Shown here: in pieces, positions 8,401-15,724 of the stretch | Layout: each line of letters starts with the position of its first letter | Numbering within the stretch: the first letter of the stretch is position 1 | Assembly: GCF_030249855.1 (NCBI RefSeq) | Contig: NZ_JANURN010000003.1 | Span: 124,001-188,000, forward strand | Origin: Helicobacter_B zhangjianzhongii | GTDB taxonomy: Bacteria > Campylobacterota > Campylobacteria > Campylobacterales > Helicobacteraceae | Reading direction: 5' to 3' | Length of the DNA stretch: 64,000 nt | Notes under the pieces: model-generated | The model's input: the letters and a program-made list of their open reading frames with translations, nothing else | Told to the model about the DNA's origin: nothing | Databases searched by the model: none | Program-made: the position numbers and the translations under genes

Positions 8401-9831
8401 ATGTGTCCATCAAAACTAGCAGATTTTAAAGAAAAATGCGCGGTCGTTGGCGTGTATAATGCGCCAAATGCCAATATCCTAGCTTACTATGGGCTATTTG
8501 CTATGCAGCACAGAGGGCAAGAAGCCAGCGGGATAGCCGTAAGCAATGCCCAAAAAATCTCCCTATATAAAAACAACGGACTTGTAACCCAAGTCTTTGA
8601 GCCAGAGATTTTGGCAAATCTCACGGGCTTTGCTGCTATCGGGCATAATCGCTACTCCACCGCAGGCGAAGATAGTATCAATGAGTGCCAGCCTATTTTC
8701 GCTCGCTATTCCCTTGGGCAAATCGCTATCGCCCACAATGGCAATCTCACCAACGCCGATATACTGCGCGATGATCTCACCATACAAGGCTCAATCTTCC
8801 AAAGCCACCTTGATACAGAAGTGCTAATCCACCTAATCGCCAAATCCCAGCGTGCCACGCTAAGTGAGCGCATTATAGAATCCATCCGCCAAATCGATGG
8901 GGCATTCGCCCTAGTGATTTTATCGCGCACCAAGATGTTTGCTATCCGTGATCCCTATGGCTTGCGCCCCTTAAGCCTAGGCAAGATAGAAAATGATGAT
9001 GGCACGCAGGGCTACATTGTGGCAAGTGAGACGAGTGCTTTTGATCTAATCGGTGCGCAATTTGTGCGCGATATTGAGCCCGGAGAAATGCTAGTCTTTG
9101 AAAAAAGCGCGACAAACCCCACCTACAAATCCTATCACTACAAAGCCCCCACACCATTTCCCTGCGTGTTTGAATATGTGTATTTCGCGCGTCCTGATAG
9201 CGTGGTATTCTCGCGCAATGTCTATGAAGTGCGCAAAAATCTCGGCAAGCAGCTAGCAAAAGAGCATAAGCTCAAAGCTGATATGGTGATCCCGGTGCCA
9301 GACTCTGGCGTGGCAGCAGCCCTAGGCTATGCGAAAGAAAGTGGCATAGACTTTGAGCTAGGCATTATCCGCAATCACTATGTAGGGCGGACCTTTATCG
9401 AGCCAACGCAACAAGCAAGGGAGCTAAAAGTAAAGCTTAAATTAAATCCCATAGCCGGACTCATCAAAGGCAGAGATATTATCGTGATTGATGACTCTTT
9501 GGTGCGAGGCACCACAAGCAAGCAGATCATCAAAATCCTGCGCCAAGCCGGTGCGCGTAAAATCTACCTACTAATCTCCGCGCCCCCCACAATCGCTCCT
9601 TGCTACTATGGCGTAGATACCCCAGAAAAAGAGCAACTCATCTGTGCAAGCCATAGCTTAAAGGAAGTGCAGAGCTTCATCGGCGCGGATTATCTAGGCT
9701 TTTTATCCCTAGAAGGCTTGCAAAAAAGCATAGAATCTAGCGCGGTAGTAGGCAAGCCAAAGCAAGAAAAGCTCTCCTACTGCCAAGCCTGCTTTGATGG
9801 CTGCTATGTGGATTCTATCTATAAGCGATAA
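8401..9831 (+). CDS. purF: Amidophosphoribosyltransferase
   Basis: A 476-residue enzyme of purine synthesis that transfers the glutamine amide to PRPP to form phosphoribosylamine. An N-terminal glutaminase domain starts after a short propeptide, with the nucleophile in EKC-AVVGVYN (about residue 13), then MQHRGQEASG and HNRYSTAG. The phosphoribosyltransferase domain carries IIVIDDSLVRGTTSKQII. The gene follows arsS with AAGGAGT as ribosome-binding site. H. pylori lacks de novo purine synthesis, so its presence points to another Helicobacter lineage. Confidence 0.95.
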   Translation: MCPSKLADFKEKCAVVGVYNAPNANILAYYGLFAMQHRGQEASGIAVSNAQKISLYKNNGLVTQVFEPEILANLTGFAAIGHNRYSTAGEDSINECQPIFARYSLGQIAIAHNGNLTNADILRDDLTIQGSIFQSHLDTEVLIHLIAKSQRATLSERIIESIRQIDGAFALVILSRTKMFAIRDPYGLRPLSLGKIENDDGTQGYIVASETSAFDLIGAQFVRDIEPGEMLVFEKSATNPTYKSYHYKAPTPFPCVFEYVYFARPDSVVFSRNVYEVRKNLGKQLAKEHKLKADMVIPVPDSGVAAALGYAKESGIDFELGIIRNHYVGRTFIEPTQQARELKVKLKLNPIAGLIKGRDIIVIDDSLVRGTTSKQIIKILRQAGARKIYLLISAPPTIAPCYYGVDTPEKEQLICASHSLKEVQSFIGADYLGFLSLEGLQKSIESSAVVGKPKQEKLSYCQACFDGCYVDSIYKR

Positions 9832-9839
9832 TCCCAGCG

Positions 9840-10895
9840 ATGCTAGAATCCACTTTTGACTCTGCGCGCTCTCGTAGCCTAGAATCCACTTTTGACCAAT
9901 CCCAAGTCTCGCCACACACACTCTCGCAAGCTAGAGAGCTACTAACACTTGGGCGATATTTCAAGGCACGCTTTGGGCAGCGCGTGCGTAAAATCCCCAT
10001 AACCCTGCAAGGCTTCACCTGCCCTAATATCGATGGCACGCTGGCTAAAGGCGGCTGCATCTACTGCTGTAATGAGAGCTTCTCGCCAAGTGCGATCAAA
10101 GTGCCAAAAGTGGATTCTAGCCCCACAATGCGCCCAAATCTCTCCACAAACCCCTTGCTACCTAAGCAGCTAAGCCAGCTAGAAGAGCAATTTTTGTGGC
10201 ATACAGAATTTCACAAGCGCAAATTTAGCGTGCAAAAATATATGGTGTATTTCCAATCTTATACCAACACCTACGCGCCTTTAGAGACCTTGCAAGCACT
10301 CTTTAGCAAGGCTTTGGGCTTTGCTAATGTCGTGGGGCTAAGTATCGGCACGCGCGTGGATTGTGTGGATTCTAGGGTGCTTGCTATGCTAGGGAAGTTT
10401 GTCAAAAATGGCGCGGAGATCTGGCTGGAGTATGGGGTGCAATCAGTCTTTGATGAAACTTTGCGCAAGATCAATCGCGCCCACACAAGCAAGGGGATCA
10501 AAGAGCTATTTGCTGCAACAAGAGCAAATGGGATCAAAGTATGTGCGCATTTGATCTATGGGCTGCCTGATGAGAGTAGCGAGATGATGCTACACTCTTT
10601 ACAAAAGGTGCTTGAGTGGGGGATTGATGGCATTAAAATCCACCCGCTCTATGTCATAGAAGGCACACCTTTAGCGCGTATGTATCACGCTAATCGCTAT
10701 ATCCCAATCGACTTAGAATCCTATGCGGATTTAATCATCAAATCTATCCAAATGCTCCCGCCTGAAGTGGTGATCCACCGCATTAGTGCTGGTGCGCACG
10801 AAGAGAGCCTGCTCGCACCTAAATGGTGCTTTGACAAAAATATCCAAATGCGCCTTTTGCGCGAGAGACTGCGAGAGATCGGCGTGGAGTATTAA
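9840..10895 (+). CDS. TIGR01212-type radical SAM protein with repeat-derived N-terminus
   Basis: A 351-residue radical SAM enzyme resembling YhcC. The cluster motif is CPNIDGTLAKGGCIYCCNE, then YFQSYTNTYAPL, LSIGTRVDCV, EYGVQSV and KVCAHLIYGLPDE, all family hallmarks. The reaction is unknown. The first 22 residues are two copies of the genome repeat read as LESTFD, and no other start is available before the conserved YFKARFGQRVRKIPI block, so the repeats appear to have become the native N-terminus. A third copy reads KVDSS at about residue 91. It starts 8 bp after purF, so it is probably co-expressed. Confidence 0.85.
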   Translation: MLESTFDSARSRSLESTFDQSQVSPHTLSQARELLTLGRYFKARFGQRVRKIPITLQGFTCPNIDGTLAKGGCIYCCNESFSPSAIKVPKVDSSPTMRPNLSTNPLLPKQLSQLEEQFLWHTEFHKRKFSVQKYMVYFQSYTNTYAPLETLQALFSKALGFANVVGLSIGTRVDCVDSRVLAMLGKFVKNGAEIWLEYGVQSVFDETLRKINRAHTSKGIKELFAATRANGIKVCAHLIYGLPDESSEMMLHSLQKVLEWGIDGIKIHPLYVIEGTPLARMYHANRYIPIDLESYADLIIKSIQMLPPEVVIHRISAGAHEESLLAPKWCFDKNIQMRLLRERLREIGVEY

Positions 10896-10897
10896 GC

Positions 10898-11455
10898 CTA
10901 ATAATCCATTTCAAGTAGTCCGCAAATACTATGGATCACAAGGATATGTGCTTCTTGGATTCTAGGGGTGTTATCGCTTGGGATTACGAGATTTTCACTA
11001 AGCTCATTCATCTTGCCTCCACCCTTGCCACTTAGCCCCACGCAGTAGCACCCAAGCCTTCGCCCTACTTCAAAGGCTTTTAGCACATTAGCAGAATTCC
11101 CGCTTGTGCTAATACCAAAGAGCGCGTCCCCTTTGTGCGCAAGTGCTTCGACTTGACGAGAAAACACAAACTCAAACCCATAGTCATTGCCTATGGCAGT
11201 GAGTGCTGAAGTATCTGTGGTGATAGAAATCCCAGCCAAGGCTTTGCGCTCCTTTTTATACCGCCCACTAAGCTCCGCGGCAAAATGCTGCGCATCTGCT
11301 GCGCTGCCACCATTGCCAAAGGCGATAATTTTCCCGCCAGAATCCAGCACCGCCTTAAGCTTCCTTGCTACTTGCTCGATTTGTGGCTGTAATGCAAGCG
11401 TGGCTTGCAGTGTGGCGATACTCTCAGTGATTTCATTATGGATAAAGCTCTGCAT
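10898..11455 (-). CDS. gmhA: Sedoheptulose 7-phosphate isomerase
   Basis: A 185-residue SIS-domain protein with GNGGSAADAQHFAAELSGRY, TTDTSALTAIGNDYGF and GISTSGNSANVLKAFE, the GmhA signature. It makes D-glycero-D-manno-heptose 7-phosphate, first step to ADP-heptose for the LPS inner core. It is the last gene of the operon gmhB-hldD-hldE-gmhA on the minus strand, the same set and order as in H. pylori HP0857-HP0860. Length is normal. Confidence 0.95.
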   Translation of the reverse strand: MQSFIHNEITESIATLQATLALQPQIEQVARKLKAVLDSGGKIIAFGNGGSAADAQHFAAELSGRYKKERKALAGISITTDTSALTAIGNDYGFEFVFSRQVEALAHKGDALFGISTSGNSANVLKAFEVGRRLGCYCVGLSGKGGGKMNELSENLVIPSDNTPRIQEAHILVIHSICGLLEMDY

Positions 11456-11474
11456 AGATTCTCCTTAAATAGCT

Positions 11475-12887
11475 CTATAAAGATCGGATTTTTTCAATAA
11501 TACTTGTGCTAGATCTGCCTTGCACAAACTCTATGAGCTTGACTTCTTTAGCAAACTCACTGCCTACAACCTCTTTGCCCACATAGTCCGCACCTTTTAC
11601 AAGCACAGCAGGCTTAATGAGCTTAATAAGCTCTAAAGGCGTGTCCTCTTCAAAGATCACGACAAAATCCACGCACTCTAGCCCAGCTAGCACTGCGGCG
11701 CGATCTTCTTGGGGGATTATGGGGCGGCTCTCGCCCTTTAGCCTTTTTACCGAGCTATCACTATTTAGCCCCACAATAAGCAAATCCCCAAGCTCCCTTG
11801 CCTTTTGCAAATACGAAATATGCCCCGCGTGCAAAATATCAAAGCAGCCATTGGTGAATATGATCTTTTTCTCGTGTAGGCTCTTTAGCAGTGCGTGTAA
11901 CTCTTGCTGGCTGATGACCTTAGAATCCGCATATACCCCATCGTGCAAAAAGCTTATAATCTCACTCAAGCTTGCGCTCGCACTACCGATCTTGCCGATC
12001 ACCACCGCCGCAGCCGCATTGGCAAAATCACTTGCTTGATAAATATCAAGCCCACTACTAAGCCCAAAGGCTAAGGCGGCTATAACCGTATCGCCAGCCC
12101 CTGTTACATCATAGACTTCTTTAGCAATGGTAGGGGATTTGACTAGGCTATCATCACGCAAAATAGCAATCCCATCTTCACTAAGTGTAACCAAGCAAAT
12201 ATCAAGCTTGCATAGGGCTTGGAGCTTTTTCATCGCAGCTTTTAGGCTTGTATCATCAGTGATTTGTATCTGTGTAGCAAGGCTTGCTTCAAGCTTATTG
12301 GGCGTGAGTAGTGTGGCGTTTTTGTATTTGGCATAATCGCTCCCCTTTGGATCGACAAGCACAAGGCGATTGCAGCTTCTAGCAAGGGTGATGACCCGCT
12401 TTGTGAAGCTTGGAGTAAGCAAGCCCTTAGCATAATCACTCACAATAATCGCATCAAAATTATGTAGCTTATGGCATAGCAGCTCAAATAGCTCATCTTC
12501 TAGCTGGGGCGTTATGGGGGCGGATTCTTCCCTATCGACACGCAAAACTTGCTGATGAGAGATTAGAATCCTACTTTTTTGCGTGGTGGGGCGGTTAGTT
12601 GGGATAATGTAAGAGACATCAATCCCTAGCCGATCTAGCTCGCCAACAAGCCATTTGCCTAAGCTATCATCGCCGATGATCCCACACATACTCACCCTTG
12701 CCCCAAGGGCGTTAAGGTTTGCCCCTACATTGCACGCCCCACCTAGGCGATTGCTCTCGGTCTTGACATTGACTACTTGCACAGGGGCTTCTGGGGAGAT
12801 TCTATTACACGACCCCCAGATATAGTGATCTACCATCAAATCCCCTATGACAAGGATTCTAGGGGTTTTATTATGCAGTCTTAGCAT
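11475..12887 (-). CDS. hldE: Bifunctional heptose 7-phosphate kinase / heptose 1-phosphate adenylyltransferase
   Basis: A 470-residue fusion. The N-terminal ribokinase-like domain has LGGACNVGANLNALG and the catalytic VTGAGDTVIAALAFG (near residue 260). The C-terminal nucleotidyltransferase begins at IFTNGCFDILHAGHISYL and has LNSDSSVKRLKG. It catalyses two non-consecutive steps of ADP-heptose synthesis, with GmhB acting between. The gene overlaps hldD by 7 bp. Confidence 0.95.
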   Translation of the reverse strand: MLRLHNKTPRILVIGDLMVDHYIWGSCNRISPEAPVQVVNVKTESNRLGGACNVGANLNALGARVSMCGIIGDDSLGKWLVGELDRLGIDVSYIIPTNRPTTQKSRILISHQQVLRVDREESAPITPQLEDELFELLCHKLHNFDAIIVSDYAKGLLTPSFTKRVITLARSCNRLVLVDPKGSDYAKYKNATLLTPNKLEASLATQIQITDDTSLKAAMKKLQALCKLDICLVTLSEDGIAILRDDSLVKSPTIAKEVYDVTGAGDTVIAALAFGLSSGLDIYQASDFANAAAAVVIGKIGSASASLSEIISFLHDGVYADSKVISQQELHALLKSLHEKKIIFTNGCFDILHAGHISYLQKARELGDLLIVGLNSDSSVKRLKGESRPIIPQEDRAAVLAGLECVDFVVIFEEDTPLELIKLIKPAVLVKGADYVGKEVVGSEFAKEVKLIEFVQGRSSTSIIEKIRSL

Positions 12888-13942
12888 AGCAAGTCCTTTG
12901 CTTGAGATAAGGCATAAATTGCCTGTATATAGTCTTTTATGCCATCTTCTAGGCTATATGCTGGGGTATAGCCTAGATCGTTGGTTGTTTGCGTGATGTC
13001 TGCTTGGGTGTGGGTTTGGAAAAATGTGTAAGGGTTTTTGATATATTCAAGCGTGAAATCCCCTAGGGGTGCTAGATTTTTATGCACACTTAGGGCAGCT
13101 AGCTCCTTGCGCAAAATCGCAATAATGTCATTAAAGCTACGGCTTACCCCAAAGCCCACATTATAGATCCCGCCTTTTTGCGCATTCATCGCTAGCACAT
13201 TTGCCGCTACCACATCATCGATATACACAAAATCTCTCATCTGCTCACCAAACTCAAAGAGCCTAACACGCCCAGAATGTATCGCCTGTAAGCCTAGCTG
13301 CAAAATCATCGAAGCGGTTTTGCCCTTGTAGCATTCTCTCCTGCCATAGACATTGAAGTAGCGTAGCCCCACGATTGGCGTGCTTGGGGCATCTGCTAGG
13401 ATTTTACGCACGCTATTATCCATAAGCAATTTTGAGTAGCCATAGATATTTTCTGGATTCTCGCCAGAGCCTATGATATTTGGGGCAGGCGTGTTGCCAT
13501 AAGTGCCTGCCGAGCTTGCATAAATCATCTTCGCGCCCTTTTGTAGCGCGATATGCAAAAGCTCTAAAAACGCGTGGTGATTGGTCTCTATCATTAGCTT
13601 TTGATTGCTTACAGTGGTATCGCTTATGGCAGCTTGGTGGAAGACATAGTCAAAGTGGATTTTCTCTAAAATCTCTAAGCCTTTGGTAATATCAAGGGCT
13701 AGCACATCGCCATTAAAGCCTAAGAGATTTTTAAAATGCCCTAGCGAAGTGGGATTCCCACTTGGGAAGCACTCGCCATCGCGGAATTTATCTAGCACGA
13801 TTATGCGTGTATCTTTATGATGAGCTTGGAAGTAAGCAGCAAGTGAGCTGCCGATAAAGCCCGCGCCACCGGTGATAAGGACGCTCTTGCCAGCTAGATC
13901 AGGGAGCAAATGCTCGGGGATTTTTGGATTGGGGATAGACAT
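12881..13942 (-). CDS. hldD: ADP-glyceromanno-heptose 6-epimerase
   Basis: A 353-residue extended SDR enzyme with the NAD(P)-binding LITGGAGFIGSSLA (about residues 21-34), catalytic YGYSK and SSAGTYG, and YFNVYGRRE typical of HldD/RfaD. It inverts C6 of ADP-D-glycero-D-manno-heptose to the L form used by heptosyltransferases. It overlaps hldE by 7 bp and follows gmhB by 9 bp. Confidence 0.95.
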   Translation of the reverse strand: MSIPNPKIPEHLLPDLAGKSVLITGGAGFIGSSLAAYFQAHHKDTRIIVLDKFRDGECFPSGNPTSLGHFKNLLGFNGDVLALDITKGLEILEKIHFDYVFHQAAISDTTVSNQKLMIETNHHAFLELLHIALQKGAKMIYASSAGTYGNTPAPNIIGSGENPENIYGYSKLLMDNSVRKILADAPSTPIVGLRYFNVYGRRECYKGKTASMILQLGLQAIHSGRVRLFEFGEQMRDFVYIDDVVAANVLAMNAQKGGIYNVGFGVSRSFNDIIAILRKELAALSVHKNLAPLGDFTLEYIKNPYTFFQTHTQADITQTTNDLGYTPAYSLEDGIKDYIQAIYALSQAKDLLC

Positions 13943-13951
13943 TTTACACTC

Positions 13952-14494
13952 CTATATAGAAAGGATAGTTTGCATACTTTCACAAATTGCCAAGGTGTTT
14001 GGGATTATGTGGAGATGATCGATTTTGGCGAAGCGTTCTTTAGGGAGCTTGCCTACAAGGAGTTTATGGCGGATCCCACCTGCTTGCCCTGCTTGCATAT
14101 CAGTGATCTTATCACCGATGATAAAGCACTCAGTAAGCTTTAGATCATAGTCCTTTTTGGCTTGGTCTATCATACCAGCTCTAGGCTTGCGGCATAGGCA
14201 GTCTTCTTCTTCTGTATGGGGGCAGAAGTAGATACTATCAAAGCCAAATCCAAGCTTCTTTTTTAGCTCATTTTGCATATATGTAGTGATCGCGCGGAAA
14301 TCATCTAGCGTGTAGTATCCCCTGCCTATGCCGCTTTGATTCGTTATGACAAAAAGCAAGAACCCCTGCTCCTTGCAAAAGCGCAGCGCGTCAAAAATAC
14401 CATCATTAAAGACAAAGTCTTCTTGCCTATACACATAGCCTAGATCTTTATTGATCACGCCATCTCTGTCAAAAAACACCGCCTTTTTCATCAC
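13952..14494 (-). CDS. gmhB: D-glycero-D-manno-heptose 1,7-bisphosphate 7-phosphatase
   Basis: A 180-residue HAD phosphatase with motif I FFDRDGVINKD, ITNQSGIGRGYY, the zinc-loop CPHTEEEDCLCRKP and FIIGDKITDM. It removes the 7-phosphate between the HldE kinase and adenylyltransferase steps. Spacing of 9 bp to hldD and 6 bp from the upstream membrane gene indicates one operon. Confidence 0.93.
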   Translation of the reverse strand: MMKKAVFFDRDGVINKDLGYVYRQEDFVFNDGIFDALRFCKEQGFLLFVITNQSGIGRGYYTLDDFRAITTYMQNELKKKLGFGFDSIYFCPHTEEEDCLCRKPRAGMIDQAKKDYDLKLTECFIIGDKITDMQAGQAGGIRHKLLVGKLPKERFAKIDHLHIIPNTLAICESMQTILSI

Positions 14495-14500
14495 ACTCCT

Positions 14501-15181
14501 TTAGCCCTGCATTATAGTAATGCCTGTATAAATATTCCATAAACCAAGCCCTAGCATCGCCACAAGACTCGCCCAAAATGCCTGCTTTTGATAGGCTTGA
14601 AGCACGCTAGCTAATGTGCCTAGCCCTAGCATACTAGGCAAGCTCCCTAGCCAAAACACCCCCATCACACACACCGCCCCCATCACGCCACTAAGCCCTA
14701 AAATCTGCTCATTTAGCGTATAAAGAGCGAAAAAATACACCAGCCCACAGGGCAGAAAACCATTTAGCACCCCAATGCCAAAAAAGCTCCATAAAGAGCG
14801 CGAATGCAGCAATGTGCCAAAAGCCCTGCCAAGCCACCTAGAATCCACTTTTGGCTCTAAGAAGCGCAAGATCCTTGGGAAAAAGCCATAGCATAGCGCG
14901 TAGATGATAAGCAGCACCCCCACAAGCACGCTCGCCCACTCACGCCACACATAGCTTAGAGCAAATGCCCTGCCAAGCAGCGCAAAGCCTATGCCAATGC
15001 ACTCATAGCTACACAATCGCCCCACACTATATGCCAAATGCCCCACCCAGCTAGGCTTTTTCATCTGTGTGAAAGCTAGCACAATGCCTCCGCACATACC
15101 CACGCAATGCCCCAAAGACAATGCCAGCGCACTAGTAAATACCAAAAACAGCGGGATAAAAGTGGATTCTACTAGCTCCAT
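14501..15181 (-). CDS. TauE/SafE-like (sulfite exporter type) membrane protein
   Basis: A 226-residue polytopic membrane protein with the conserved LGHCVGMCGGIVLAF motif near residues 23-37 and a second GFLPCGLVYFF motif about residue 140, characteristic of the COG2836 TauE/SafE-like group that is often linked to heavy-metal or cytochrome-oxidase assembly. The first codons read MELVESTF, so a genome repeat forms the N-terminus, and a LEPKVDSRW copy lies in a loop near residue 115. A gene of this type sits beside gmhB in H. pylori too. Substrate unknown. Confidence 0.7.
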   Translation of the reverse strand: MELVESTFIPLFLVFTSALALSLGHCVGMCGGIVLAFTQMKKPSWVGHLAYSVGRLCSYECIGIGFALLGRAFALSYVWREWASVLVGVLLIIYALCYGFFPRILRFLEPKVDSRWLGRAFGTLLHSRSLWSFFGIGVLNGFLPCGLVYFFALYTLNEQILGLSGVMGAVCVMGVFWLGSLPSMLGLGTLASVLQAYQKQAFWASLVAMLGLGLWNIYTGITIMQG

Positions 15182-15193
15182 TGCTAGATCTGG

Positions 15194-15619
15194 CTAGACC
15201 ATTCGCTTGACTAGATCGCGCCTATCAAGCCCCTTTTTCACACTTGCTTCAAGCTCTTTGGCTATGCTAGGGTTTAGGTTGCTCATATCATCAAGCGTTT
15301 GTAGCACGAGATCTGCTTGGACATTTGGGTGCTTGCTAAGGCAGTAGAGGAAAAATCGCTTTTGCGTGGTGGTCATCGCTAGCTCATCATAATGCTCAAA
15401 CATCTTTGCCACAGCTTGGGCTAATTGATCATTTGAGCTAGAAGAAAACTCAAGCGGCAAAAGCATTGTCTCAAAATTGATGATCTCATACTCATCACTA
15501 GAATCCCTTGCAGGAGCGGGCTTGCTAAAACGCGCTACGACAATAATGCAGGCTAAAATCACAAAGATAAACAAACTAAGATAAAAGAGCAGTTCTTCCA
15601 TATACTCGACCTTACACAC
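15194..15619 (-). CDS. Uncharacterised single-pass membrane protein
   Basis: A 141-residue protein that I do not recognise. An N-terminal membrane segment (LLFYLSLFIFVILACIIVVARF, about residues 7-28) is followed by a polar cytoplasmic domain of about 110 residues, rich in helix-forming sequence. It starts the minus-strand block that leads through the TauE/SafE-like gene into the heptose operon; the gap to the next gene is 12 bp. Divergent from lysA. Confidence 0.7.
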   Translation of the reverse strand: MCKVEYMEELLFYLSLFIFVILACIIVVARFSKPAPARDSSDEYEIINFETMLLPLEFSSSSNDQLAQAVAKMFEHYDELAMTTTQKRFFLYCLSKHPNVQADLVLQTLDDMSNLNPSIAKELEASVKKGLDRRDLVKRMV

Positions 15620-15724
15620 CTAACTTTTCATAATTTTGGTAGAATTTTAGCTTATTTTTTGTCGTTTTACTCGCAACATTACGCGTGTAGCATAGCCACA
15701 AAGTTTTACCAAATAGGATAGATA